Assembly: GCA_027214125.1 (NCBI GenBank) | Contig: JAPWHF010000004.1 | Location: forward strand, 62,001 to 126,000 | Direction: 5' to 3' | From: Zoogloeaceae bacterium G21618-S1 | GTDB lineage: Bacteria > Pseudomonadota > Gammaproteobacteria > Burkholderiales > Rhodocyclaceae | DNA: 64,000 nucleotides | Shown: piece after piece, positions 49,676 to 57,916 of the stretch | How the letters are laid out: each line of letters starts with the position of its first letter | Position numbering within the stretch: the stretch's first letter is position 1 | Notes under the pieces: model-generated | Databases searched by the model: none | What the model saw: only the letters and a program-made list of their open reading frames with translations | What the model was told of the DNA's origin: nothing | Program-made: the position numbers and the translations under genes

Positions 49676-50734
49676 ATGAGTGTTCCCATCCCCGCCCCGA
49701 CCCTGATTCGCGACGACACCTGTGTGCGCATCCTCGATCAGACCGCCCTGCCCCATCACCGCGTCACGCTCACGCTCGACAGCCTCGACGCCGTCGCCCA
49801 CGCGATCCGGTCCATGCAGGTACGCGGCGCGCCGCTGATCGGCGCCACCGCCGCCTGCGGCGTGGCGCTGGCGCTGCGTGATACCGCCGACGACACCACG
49901 CTGGAACATGCCCTCACCGTCCTTGGCGCCACCCGGCCAACCGCGGTGAACCTGCTCTGGGCGCTGACACGCATGGCCCGCGTGCTGCGCCCGCTGTCGC
50001 CGGCCGAACGCCCGGCGGCGGCGAGCCGCGAAGCCGACGCCATCATCACCGAAGACATCGCCACCAACGCCGCCATCGGCCAGCACGGTCTGGCGCTGAT
50101 TGCCGCCATCGCTCAAGGCCGTCCCGGCCCGGTGCGCGTCATGACCCACTGTAACGCCGGCTGGTTGGCCACGCTCGGCCACGGCACCGCGCTGTCGCCG
50201 GTGTATGCCGCGCAGGCGGCGGGTATCGATGTCGAGGTGTGGGTCAGCGAAACCCGTCCGCGCAACCAGGGCCTGCTTACCGCGTGGGAACTTCGTGAAT
50301 CCGGCATCACCCATCGCCTCATCGCCGACAACGCCGCCGGTCTGCTGATGATGCGCGGCGAGGTCGATCTGGTCATTACCGGCGCCGATCGCGTCGCCGC
50401 CAACGGCGACACCGCCAACAAGGTCGGCACCTACCTCAAGGCGCTGGCCGCCGCCGACAACGGCGTGCCCTTCTATATTGCCGCGCCGGTGTCGACCATC
50501 GACTTCGCCTGCCCCAATGGCGCCGCCATCCCGATCGAAGAGCGCGACGGCGACGAGATGCGTGTGCTGCACGGTCTCGACGCCCGCGGCGGCACGGCAC
50601 AGCTGCGCATCGCATCGGCCGGCACCGCGGTCGGTAACCCGGCCTTCGACATCACGCCAGCGGCGCGCATCACCGGCATCATCACCGAACACGGTGTCGT
50701 GGCGCCCGACGCACTCGGCACACTCGCACCATGA
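49676..50734 (+). CDS. mtnA: S-methyl-5-thioribose-1-phosphate isomerase
   Basis: 352 residues. MQVRGAPLIGATAA binds the phosphate, MTHCNAG holds the catalytic Cys159, and VITGADRVAANGDTANKVGTY (in parts) holds Asp238, equivalent to Cys160 and Asp240 of the B. subtilis enzyme. Converts methylthioribose-1-phosphate to methylthioribulose-1-phosphate. An ATG three codons upstream (49667) is possible. It overlaps the next gene, a class II aldolase, by 4 bases (ATGA). Confidence 0.95.
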   Translation: MSVPIPAPTLIRDDTCVRILDQTALPHHRVTLTLDSLDAVAHAIRSMQVRGAPLIGATAACGVALALRDTADDTTLEHALTVLGATRPTAVNLLWALTRMARVLRPLSPAERPAAASREADAIITEDIATNAAIGQHGLALIAAIAQGRPGPVRVMTHCNAGWLATLGHGTALSPVYAAQAAGIDVEVWVSETRPRNQGLLTAWELRESGITHRLIADNAAGLLMMRGEVDLVITGADRVAANGDTANKVGTYLKALAAADNGVPFYIAAPVSTIDFACPNGAAIPIEERDGDEMRVLHGLDARGGTAQLRIASAGTAVGNPAFDITPAARITGIITEHGVVAPDALGTLAP

Positions 50735-51405
50735 ACCCGCTCGCGGATCACCTGCTCCAAGTCGCCCGCGGCATGACCGCCGCCCGCCTGTCCGTCGGCA
50801 CCGCCGGCAATGTCAGCGCGCGCGATGACGCCAGCGATGCCGGTGACTTCTGGGTCACCCCCTCCGGCATGGTTCCCGAGCGCTGCGAGGCCGCCGACAT
50901 GACGCACGTCGCCAGCGACGGCACCGCCCACGGTCGGCGCGCGCCCTCCAGCGAATGGCGTCTGCACCGCGACATTTACGCCGCACGGCCCGACGTTGGC
51001 GCCATCCTCCACGCCCACGCGCCGTTCGCCACCGCGCTCGCCTGCCATCGCCGCGATGTGCCCGCCTTTCATTACATGGTGGCGCGCTTCGGTGGCGACA
51101 GCGTGCGCTGCGGCAGCTATGCCACCTTTGGCACCCAGGCATTGTCCGACGCCACCGTCAAAGCCCTCGAAAACCGCAACGCCGCGCTCATGGCCAATCA
51201 CGGCATGATCGTGCTGGCGCCCGATCTGAATTGCCTGCTCGATCGCGCCATCGAACTCGAAATGCTCTGCGAACACTACTGGCGCGCACGCTGCCTCGGC
51301 GAGCCACCCTGCCTCGACGAGGCGCAGATGCGCGAAGCGCTGGTGCAGTTCCGCTGGTATGGCCGCCCACGCCCGCTCGACGCCGACCCGGAGACCCCGC
51401 AATGA
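50731..51405 (+). CDS. Class II aldolase, L-fuculose-phosphate aldolase type (probable methylthioribulose-1-phosphate aldolase)
   Basis: 224 residues. Zinc site His94, His96 (HAHAPFATAL) and His157 (MANHGMI), with Glu75 (SSEWRLH) as the catalytic acid. FHYMVARFGGDSVRC and YATFGTQALSD are fuculose-phosphate-aldolase motifs. Methylthioribulose-1-phosphate dehydratase MtnB is a distant relative, but its motifs are not seen. Coupled to mtnA, so the likely reaction is cleavage of methylthioribulose-1-phosphate to DHAP and methylthioacetaldehyde, as in the DHAP shunt of Rhodospirillum and some E. coli. Substrate is inferred. Confidence 0.85.
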   Translation: MNPLADHLLQVARGMTAARLSVGTAGNVSARDDASDAGDFWVTPSGMVPERCEAADMTHVASDGTAHGRRAPSSEWRLHRDIYAARPDVGAILHAHAPFATALACHRRDVPAFHYMVARFGGDSVRCGSYATFGTQALSDATVKALENRNAALMANHGMIVLAPDLNCLLDRAIELEMLCEHYWRARCLGEPPCLDEAQMREALVQFRWYGRPRPLDADPETPQ

Positions 51406-51722
51406 ACTCACCGCTCGACGAAACCGCTGTACGCGAAGCCCTCAAGCAGGTCATCGACCCCGAAGTCGGCATGAACATCGTCGACCTCGGCCTGATCTAC
51501 ACCGTCACGCTCACCGACGCGCAAATCACCATCGAGATGACCATGACCAGCCCCGCCTGCCCGATGGGCCAGATGATCATGGACGAAGTCGAAACCGCGC
51601 TGCGCCGCCTCGCCCCCGACCTGCCCCCTGTCGTTGAACTGGTCTGGTCGCCCGAGTGGACGCCCGCCATGATGAGTGACACCGCCAAGGCCCACTTCGG
51701 CTGGCAGCCCGACGATGTCTGA
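51402..51722 (+). CDS. DUF59 / MIP18-type metal-sulfur cluster assembly factor
   Basis: 106 residues, the usual size. ALKQVIDPEVGMNIVDLGLIY at the start and TMTSPACPMGQMI with the conserved Cys53. Relatives (SufT, PaaD) help mature iron-sulfur proteins. ATGA overlap with the aldolase; its stop lies 5 bases inside the next gene. Position in a methylthioribose operon suggests that a client enzyme is nearby or that the operon is mixed. Confidence 0.87.
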   Translation: MNSPLDETAVREALKQVIDPEVGMNIVDLGLIYTVTLTDAQITIEMTMTSPACPMGQMIMDEVETALRRLAPDLPPVVELVWSPEWTPAMMSDTAKAHFGWQPDDV

Positions 51723-52785
51723 TCTGCCGCCCTGGCAGCGCGCCCCGCTGCTGGTACTCGGCTTTGCCGGCTTGATCACCGGCGTGCTCGCCGGCCTGTG
51801 GCGGCTGGCCTGGCCCACGCCCGACTTCGTCGCCGGTGCGCCCCATGGCGCACTGATGATGTGCGCCTTCTTCGGCACGCTCATTGCGCTCGAGCGCGCT
51901 GTTGCCGTCGGTCAGCGCTGGGCCTATCTCGGCCCGCTGGGCAGCGGCATCGGCAGCGGCTTGCTCATCGCAGGCGCTCCCCCTACCGTGACCATCATGC
52001 TCTTCATCGCCGGCGGTATCGTGCTGGTACTCGCCTCGCTGCACGCCCAGCGGAAAGCGCCCGCCCTGCACGCCCGCGTGCTCACCCTCGGCGCCATGGC
52101 CTGGCTATTGGGGGTGCTGGTGTGGGCCCTCACCGGCGCCGTCGACCTGGCCCTGTGGTGGTGGGCCGCCTTTCTGATCATCACCATCGCCGGCGAGCGG
52201 CTGGAGCTCTCGCGGCTGATGCGGGTCAGCCCGCGCATGCAGCAGATCTTCATTGCCCTGATCGGCCTGCTGATTGCAGGCGCCTCACTCGCCGCACTGC
52301 CCGTCGGCCCGCGCCTGTTCGGCCTCGGCGCCATCGGCCTGGCAATGTGGCTGCTCAAACAGGATGTCGCCCGCCGCACGGTCAAGACCACCGGCCTCAC
52401 CCGCTACATCGCCGTGTGCCTGCTGTCGGGCTATCTGTGGCTGGCGCTTGGCGGCGCGGTGCTCGCCGTGCTGGCCCCCGGCGCCGGCAGCATCGGCTGG
52501 GACACCGCGGTGCACAGCCTGATGGTCGGCTTCGTGTTTGCCATGGTATTCGGCCACGCGCCCATCATCCTGCCCGCTGTTCTTCGCGTTCGGTTGCCAT
52601 ATCACGCCAGATTTTATGTACCCTTGGCCCTTTTACACCTGAGCCTCGCCCTGCGCGTGGCGGGCGACCTGTTCGAAAGCCACGGGCTACGTGCCGATGG
52701 TGCGCTGGGCAACGCCGCCGCCATCGGCGTGTTTCTGTTGATGATGATTGCTGTGGTCACCCGCCACGGCACCAAACGCCCATGA
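51715..52785 (+). CDS. Polytopic membrane protein, possibly NnrS-like
   Basis: 356 residues with about ten to eleven hydrophobic helices. Conserved-looking residues: APHGALMMCAFFGTLIALERAV near the N-terminus, and HSLMVGFVFAMVFGHAPIILPAVL (in parts), with histidines placed inside helices as in heme/copper membrane proteins. NnrS-family proteins of denitrifiers have this flavour, but I cannot assign it firmly. Overlaps the DUF59 gene by 8 bases, so co-translated. Confidence 0.65.
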   Translation: MSDLPPWQRAPLLVLGFAGLITGVLAGLWRLAWPTPDFVAGAPHGALMMCAFFGTLIALERAVAVGQRWAYLGPLGSGIGSGLLIAGAPPTVTIMLFIAGGIVLVLASLHAQRKAPALHARVLTLGAMAWLLGVLVWALTGAVDLALWWWAAFLIITIAGERLELSRLMRVSPRMQQIFIALIGLLIAGASLAALPVGPRLFGLGAIGLAMWLLKQDVARRTVKTTGLTRYIAVCLLSGYLWLALGGAVLAVLAPGAGSIGWDTAVHSLMVGFVFAMVFGHAPIILPAVLRVRLPYHARFYVPLALLHLSLALRVAGDLFESHGLRADGALGNAAAIGVFLLMMIAVVTRHGTKRP

Positions 52786-52855
52786 CCGCCACGCGACCAA
52801 AACCGCCCGGCGGCACACACTGGAAGCTGCATCACATGAATTCGCGACGCGCACG

Positions 52856-55606
52856 ATGCGCGTGATCCGCTCCCTTCGCCGGCTCCTGAAGCACTTCGGC
52901 CTCGCCCTGCTGCTGGCGGGCGTCCTCGCCGCGGCCACCGAGGCCGTCTACAAGAATGCGCTCGACGCGCAACGCGATCGGGTGTACGCCGAATTTCAGC
53001 TCGCCGCCGGTCAACACATCGGCACCCTGCGCAAACGCGTCGAAGCGGTGCTCGACCTGCAACGCCTGCTGGGCGACCATGTCGACGTGGCCGGCGCCGG
53101 CAGCGCGAAAGACTTCGAACAGATCAGCAGTTCGCTGATGCGGGTGCACACCTTCATCAAGGCTATCGCGCTGGCCGACATTGACGACAGTGTGACGCCG
53201 CCCTTGCGCTTCCCGGCCCGCCATGTCGCCACCCACGCTGCCTGGCCCAAGCCCGGCACCGATCTGGCCATGGAAGGCCTGCAAGCCGTCGAAGCCGTGC
53301 AAACCGCCCTGCGCAGCAGATCCATCGTCGCCACGCCCCTGCTCAGCCCCGAAGCTGAAGACGGCGAAGGTATTCGCCTGTTTTCGCCCGCCGGCAAGCA
53401 TGTGCTCGGCCTCTACATGCACCTGAGCGAACTGGCGCAGAGCACGCTGTGGGCCGGCATGGACCCGGACGCCCGAAACATGGCCTTCACCATTCTGGAT
53501 ACCACCACCGACCCGCGCAGCGCCCCCGAAATGTACCGTGACACCATCGGTGACAACTTCGAAACCGCCTATGTCGAAGTCATCGAGTTCGCCGCCCGAC
53601 GCTGGCTCATCATCGCCACCCCAACACCAAATCACTTCGAACTGGCGCCCGCCGCATCCATCGAGCGCCAGCGTGCCACCGGCTGGGCCATCACCCTCCT
53701 CGCCGCGCTGCTGGTGGCCTTCCTGCAAACCCGCAACGCCGTCATCCGCGATCGCGTACGCAGCAGCACCGCCGAGCTGGCCGAAACCAACCGCATCCTG
53801 GCCGAAACCAATGCCACGCTTCAAGCCGAGGTCGCCCAGCGCACCGCCTCCGAAGCCGCGCTGCGCACCAGCACCACGCTGCAGCAAGCCATTTTGCACA
53901 GCGCCGACTACGCCATCGTCCTTACCGACACCGACGGCATCGTCCGCGTCTTCAACCCCGCCGCCGAAACCATGCTCGGCTGCGCCGCCGACCTGGTGGT
54001 CGACAAGCGCACCCCCATTGATTTCATCAACACCGCCGCCATGGCACGCATGGAACACGCCACCGGCAAACGCGGCTTTGCCGCCGTGCTCGACACCGCA
54101 CGCGGCCTGGCAACGAGCGAACCCGTCGAGCTGGAGCTGACCCGTACCGACGGCCGCAACGTCCCGGCCGCCGTGTCAATCTCCCCGTTGCTCGACGCCC
54201 AGGACGGCCGTATTACCGGCTATCTGGCCATCGCCTCCGACATCACCCACCGCAAAGCCGCAGAGACCCGCATCCTGCACTTGGCCCATTTCGATCCGCT
54301 CACCGAACTGCCCAACCGCAGCCTGCTCGGCGTCCGCCTCGAAGCCGCCCTCGAAGCCGCCAATCGCTTCGACCAATCGCTGGGCGTCCTCTTCCTCGAT
54401 CTCGATCGCTTCAAAAACGTCAATGACTCCCTCGGCCACCAGGCCGGCGACGCCCTGCTCAAAGCCGTCTCCGGCCGCTTCCAGCACTGCGTGCGCGAAC
54501 AGGACACCGTCGCGCGCATGGGCGGCGACGAGTTCATCGTCGTCCTTCCCGAGCTCGAAAGCCGCCAACAAGCTGCCGAAGTCGCCGAGCGCATCATCGA
54601 AGCCCTGGGCGCACCCTTCGACATCAAAGGCCACCGCCTCACCGTCACCCCCAGTATCGGCATCGCCATCTACCCCGACGACGGCAGCACCGCCGACACT
54701 CTCATCCAGCACGCCGACGCTGCCATGTATCACGCCAAGGACGCCGGCCGGAACAACTACCAGTTCTACGAATCGCGCCTGTCCACGCTGGTCTCCACCC
54801 GGCTAACCCTCGAAAACCGCCTGCGCCGGGCACTCGAGCGGCAAGAGTTCGAGCTCTACTACCAGCCGCAGGTCGACATCGCCTCCGGCGACTTCATCGG
54901 CGTCGAAGCCATGCTGCGCTGGAATGACCCCGACGAAGGCCCGGTCGAGCCCGACGTCTTCATACCCGTCGCCGAAGACAGCGGCCTGATCGTTCCCATC
55001 GGCGCGTGGGTATTGCGTACCGCCTGCACCCAGGCCGAAGCCTGGCGCCGCAAACACCTCATCGACGTTCCCATGGCCGTCAACCTCTCGGCCCGCCAGT
55101 TCGACGAAACCAGCCTGCTCGACACCATCGCCGACGTCCTCAATGAGACCGGTTTGCCGGCCAGCCGCCTGGAAATCGAACTGACCGAATCGCTGATCAT
55201 GCGCAACCCCGAACTCACCGCCGACGTCCTCGACGGCGCCAAGCGACTCGGTGTCATGATCGGCGTTGACGACTTCGGCACCGGCTACTCCAGCCTCGCC
55301 TACCTCAAACGCTTCCCCATCGACCGGCTCAAGATCGACCGCTCCTTCATCGCCGACATCGAAACCGAACCCGACGACGCCGCCATCGCCGAAACCATCA
55401 TCGCCATGGCCCACACCCTGCGCATCGAAGTGCTCGCCGAAGGCGTCGAAACCGTCGGCCAACTGCGGATGCTTCGCGGTTGGGCCTGCGACGCCTACCA
55501 GGGCTACCTGTGCAGCCGGCCGTTGCCTGCGGATGACATGAACGCATTGCTGAAGGGGCTGCGGGCTGCGCGGATGTTTGGTTTGCCGGATGTGGGGCAT
55601 GCGTGA
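52856..55606 (+). CDS. Membrane GGDEF/EAL protein with PAS domain (c-di-GMP turnover)
   Basis: 916 residues. Membrane helices at about 13-32 and 276-294 flank a periplasmic sensor of about 240 residues. A PAS domain follows (about 340-460). The GGDEF motif at 556-560 is intact (RMGGDEFIVVL). The EAL domain keeps [23 protein letters not shown] and AEGVET, but the signature reads EAM at 684-686 instead of EAL. Both activities are possible. Start at 52856 chosen because a signal-anchor follows; upstream frame to 52748 overlaps the previous gene. Confidence 0.9.
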   Translation: MRVIRSLRRLLKHFGLALLLAGVLAAATEAVYKNALDAQRDRVYAEFQLAAGQHIGTLRKRVEAVLDLQRLLGDHVDVAGAGSAKDFEQISSSLMRVHTFIKAIALADIDDSVTPPLRFPARHVATHAAWPKPGTDLAMEGLQAVEAVQTALRSRSIVATPLLSPEAEDGEGIRLFSPAGKHVLGLYMHLSELAQSTLWAGMDPDARNMAFTILDTTTDPRSAPEMYRDTIGDNFETAYVEVIEFAARRWLIIATPTPNHFELAPAASIERQRATGWAITLLAALLVAFLQTRNAVIRDRVRSSTAELAETNRILAETNATLQAEVAQRTASEAALRTSTTLQQAILHSADYAIVLTDTDGIVRVFNPAAETMLGCAADLVVDKRTPIDFINTAAMARMEHATGKRGFAAVLDTARGLATSEPVELELTRTDGRNVPAAVSISPLLDAQDGRITGYLAIASDITHRKAAETRILHLAHFDPLTELPNRSLLGVRLEAALEAANRFDQSLGVLFLDLDRFKNVNDSLGHQAGDALLKAVSGRFQHCVREQDTVARMGGDEFIVVLPELESRQQAAEVAERIIEALGAPFDIKGHRLTVTPSIGIAIYPDDGSTADTLIQHADAAMYHAKDAGRNNYQFYESRLSTLVSTRLTLENRLRRALERQEFELYYQPQVDIASGDFIGVEAMLRWNDPDEGPVEPDVFIPVAEDSGLIVPIGAWVLRTACTQAEAWRRKHLIDVPMAVNLSARQFDETSLLDTIADVLNETGLPASRLEIELTESLIMRNPELTADVLDGAKRLGVMIGVDDFGTGYSSLAYLKRFPIDRLKIDRSFIADIETEPDDAAIAETIIAMAHTLRIEVLAEGVETVGQLRMLRGWACDAYQGYLCSRPLPADDMNALLKGLRAARMFGLPDVGHA

Positions 55607-55679
55607 GAAATGGCGGCCGGGCCGGTCGCGGCCTGTTTTGTTCGTCGTCCATCAACCGTTGAACTGACTTCGTCCATTC

Positions 55680-56260
55680 GTTGGCCGGGTCTCGCCCCGG
55701 CGGGCGAATGACTTCTTTGTCGCGACAAAGAAGTCATCAAGAAAACGCCCCCGACTGTGCCGCCGGCTTCGCCGGTGCCCTCTCTACGCCCGGCGCCGGC
55801 GGGTCGTGTCGCGAACTCGCCCGGCGGGCTCAGACAGGCGACACGACAATTCCCGCCGTCGCCGTTCTCCGTTCGGCGGCACAGAAGGGGAGAAGCACGC
55901 GGGCTCGGCTTTGCCCTCGCCCGCCCCGGGGAGGCGCTTTGTAGGGCGGGTTTCAAACCCGCCATCGGTATTCGTTCGCAGGCCATTGGCGGGTTGAAAC
56001 CCGCCCGACGCCCCCCCCTGTCGTTTCCGCTGTTGCCGGCGGGCACCCCATCCCCCTCTGTCGTGCCGAGCGCAGCAAGTGCGGGGCGGAAAAAGCGGCT
56101 TCGCTGTCTGAGCCCGCAGGGCGAGTTTGCGAAGTCGCCCGCCCCGTGCTTGCGGAGGGAGGGGAGCCCGAAGGGCCACGACAGTGGGGTGTGCTTCTTT
56201 GCCTGGCTTTCTTGCACAAGCAAGAAAGTAGGTCGCCCGCCGGGACGAGACCCGGCCAAC
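55680..56260. repeat. Composite inverted-repeat element, non-coding (581 bp)
   Basis: Ends 55680-55707 and 56233-56260 are inverted copies, 27 of 28 bases alike (GTTGGCCGGGTCTCG...). Next to each end is a hairpin: a perfect 30-base palindrome at 55708-55737 (half site ATGACTTCTTTGTCG) and a 9-bp stem at 56207-56228 (CTTTCTTGC). A second pair, 55810-55837 and 56104-56131, matches at 26 of 28 and lies 129-130 bases in from each end. The centre holds another palindromic unit. No transposase and no clear target duplication. I recall similar units scattered in other proteobacterial genomes. Apparent reading frames inside are artefacts of the high G+C. Confidence 0.8.
55941..56006. repeat. Paired palindromes in the centre of the composite element
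   Basis: GGGCGGGTTTCAAACCCGCC at 55944-55963 and GGCGGGTTGAAACCCGCCC at 55988-56006 are near-identical palindromes 24 bases apart. A GGCGGGTT..AACCCGCC unit of this kind is a very common dispersed repeat in proteobacteria. Confidence 0.7.
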
Positions 56261-56292
56261 GTACGCCACCCGAAGCCCACAAAACCATCCTC

Positions 56293-56538
56293 TCAATAGC
56301 ACTCACATCGCAACGCCCCATGCCCTCGCATGCCAGCCGTCTGATTGGGTGGATATACATTGACCAACCGGCCAGCACGATTCTCAGTTGAGCACCGCGC
56401 AACACACGAGGCTGCCTCACTCAGAGCCTCTCTTAGTAAGTACAAAGCCAAAAGAACAACGGCTATCACACCGCCAAAGACCATGGCCACCACGACGCCT
56501 ACCGGCAATCGGTGCTCAAGTTCGTGCACCGGCTGCAC
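56293..56538 (-). CDS. Possible small membrane protein (uncertain)
   Basis: 81 residues, GTG start sharing a base with the TAG stop of the LEA14-like gene. One hydrophobic segment at about 12-36 (VGVVVAMVFGGVIAVVLLALYLL), then a Cys-containing tail. Base composition falls toward the 3' end, and the tail looks random. May be a real small protein or a remnant next to the repeat element. Confidence 0.35.
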   Translation of the reverse strand: MQPVHELEHRLPVGVVVAMVFGGVIAVVLLALYLLREALSEAASCVARCSTENRAGRLVNVYPPNQTAGMRGHGALRCECY

Positions 56539-57029
56539 TAGAACCGACTCGTCCCCGCCGGCACCCCCAGATCGCCAAAATCCACCTCGCCCTTCTGGTC
56601 GAAAGGCACGCCGCCGAACAGCCCCCCGGTGTATAGCGTGCCGTGAATCCGGTAGTCGATGCGCTCCTGCCCCTTGGCCATGGCGCCGAACTGGCGCAGC
56701 AGGCCAGAGAGCGAACTGACGGCCTCCACCTCCAGCATGGCTTCGCTGAGTCGCGGCACGGTGACGGCCTTGTTGCTCACCCCTTTGGCGAAGGGCTTGC
56801 CGTTGAGTTCGACGGTGAAGCTCAGGCCGTCGACCGGGATCTCGGCATCGTTGGGGTTGAGCACGCGCAGGCTGAGGCCGAAGCGTTGTTCGAGCAGACC
56901 GACGTCGAGCAGGCGCAGGTCGGACACCGAGACCTCGGGCGGCTGCATGTTGAGCGGCAGGCTGGCGCAGGCGGCGAGGCCGAGGGTGGCCAATACGACG
57001 AGTGCGGTGCGGCGAGTGATGGGGCTCAT
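56538..57029 (-). CDS. LEA14-like (water-stress/LEA type 2) lipoprotein
   Basis: 163 residues. Signal peptide with lipobox LAAC (Cys21). One LEA type 2 domain at about 30-145 (LRLLDVGLLEQRFGLSLRVLNPNDAEIPVDG in parts). Envelope lipoprotein of unknown role. Its start overlaps the stop of the downstream-numbered dehydrogenase gene by 4 bases, so the three genes form one transcript. Confidence 0.82.
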   Translation of the reverse strand: MSPITRRTALVVLATLGLAACASLPLNMQPPEVSVSDLRLLDVGLLEQRFGLSLRVLNPNDAEIPVDGLSFTVELNGKPFAKGVSNKAVTVPRLSEAMLEVEAVSSLSGLLRQFGAMAKGQERIDYRIHGTLYTGGLFGGVPFDQKGEVDFGDLGVPAGTSRF

Positions 57030-57916
57030 TCGGTCGTCCTCCTGTCCTGCGGCGCCATGGCCTCGAGCACCGTGATCAGCGCGGCGGTGTCTTGCCGGGC
57101 ACCACCGCGGGCCATCAGGGCGTTGAGTTGTTGCCCGACGGCGGCGGCGATGGGCAGCGGCGCGCCGAGGCTGTGAGCTTCGGCCATGACGAGGGCAAAG
57201 TCCTTGTGGTGCAATCGGGCGTCCACGCCTTTATCGAAATCGCCAGAGACCATGCGCTCACCCATCACCTCAAGCACGCGCGAACCCGCCGAACCACCCA
57301 AGAGCGCAGTGCGCACCTTGGCCACATCGACACCGTTGGCAGCCGCCAGGTGCAGGGCTTCGGCGCTGGCTTCAATCGCGGCGACCATGATCATCTGGTT
57401 GCAGGCCTTGGCGACCTGACCGGCACCGGCTTCGCCGATGTGCACGATGCGACTGCCCAGCGCCGCCAGCACCGGCTGCAAGCGCGCCAGCGTGGCCGCC
57501 TCGCCGCCGACCATGATCGCCAGTGTCGCCTCCAGCGCGCCTTTGGGCCCACCGGAGACCGGCGCATCCAGCCAGCCGATACCGCGCTCGGCGTAGCGGC
57601 CGGCGAGTTGCCGGGCGGTTGCCGGCGCGATGGTGCTCATATCGACATGCACCGCGCCGGCTGCAAAACCGGCCAGCAGACCATCGCTGCGCAAGACCAG
57701 ATCCTCCACATCGGCACTGCCGCCAACCATGGTGATCACCAGTTCGCTACGCGCGGCCAGCTCGGCGGGTGACGCGCACCACGCAGCGCCCTCTGTCACC
57801 AGCGCAGCCGCCGACGCTTCACGCCGCGCCCAGACCGCCAAGTCATGCCCCGCACCAATGAGATGGCGAGCCATCGACTGGCCCATATCGCCCAAACCAA
57901 TAAAGCCGATCTTCAT
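57026..57916 (-). CDS. NAD(P)-dependent beta-hydroxyacid dehydrogenase (second of tandem pair)
   Basis: 296 residues. FIGLGDMGQSMARHL cofactor loop, DAPVSGGPKGA substrate motif at 118-127, catalytic Lys170 in GQVAKACNQM. 3-hydroxyisobutyrate dehydrogenase/tartronate semialdehyde reductase family. ATGA overlap with its paralogue upstream and with the LEA14-like gene downstream. Confidence 0.87.
   Translation of the reverse strand: MKIGFIGLGDMGQSMARHLIGAGHDLAVWARREASAAALVTEGAAWCASPAELAARSELVITMVGGSADVEDLVLRSDGLLAGFAAGAVHVDMSTIAPATARQLAGRYAERGIGWLDAPVSGGPKGALEATLAIMVGGEAATLARLQPVLAALGSRIVHIGEAGAGQVAKACNQMIMVAAIEASAEALHLAAANGVDVAKVRTALLGGSAGSRVLEVMGERMVSGDFDKGVDARLHHKDFALVMAEAHSLGAPLPIAAAVGQQLNALMARGGARQDTAALITVLEAMAPQDRRTTE

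Noticed and set aside
50731-51405. Calling the class II aldolase MtnB (dehydratase)
   Set aside because: Motifs follow L-fuculose-phosphate aldolase (FHYMVA, GGDSVRC, YATFGTQ) rather than MtnB.
55757-56420. Several overlapping frames of 80-260 codons on both strands in the repeat element
   Set aside because: All are compositional artefacts of palindromic G+C-rich repeats and none has a ribosome site or domain.
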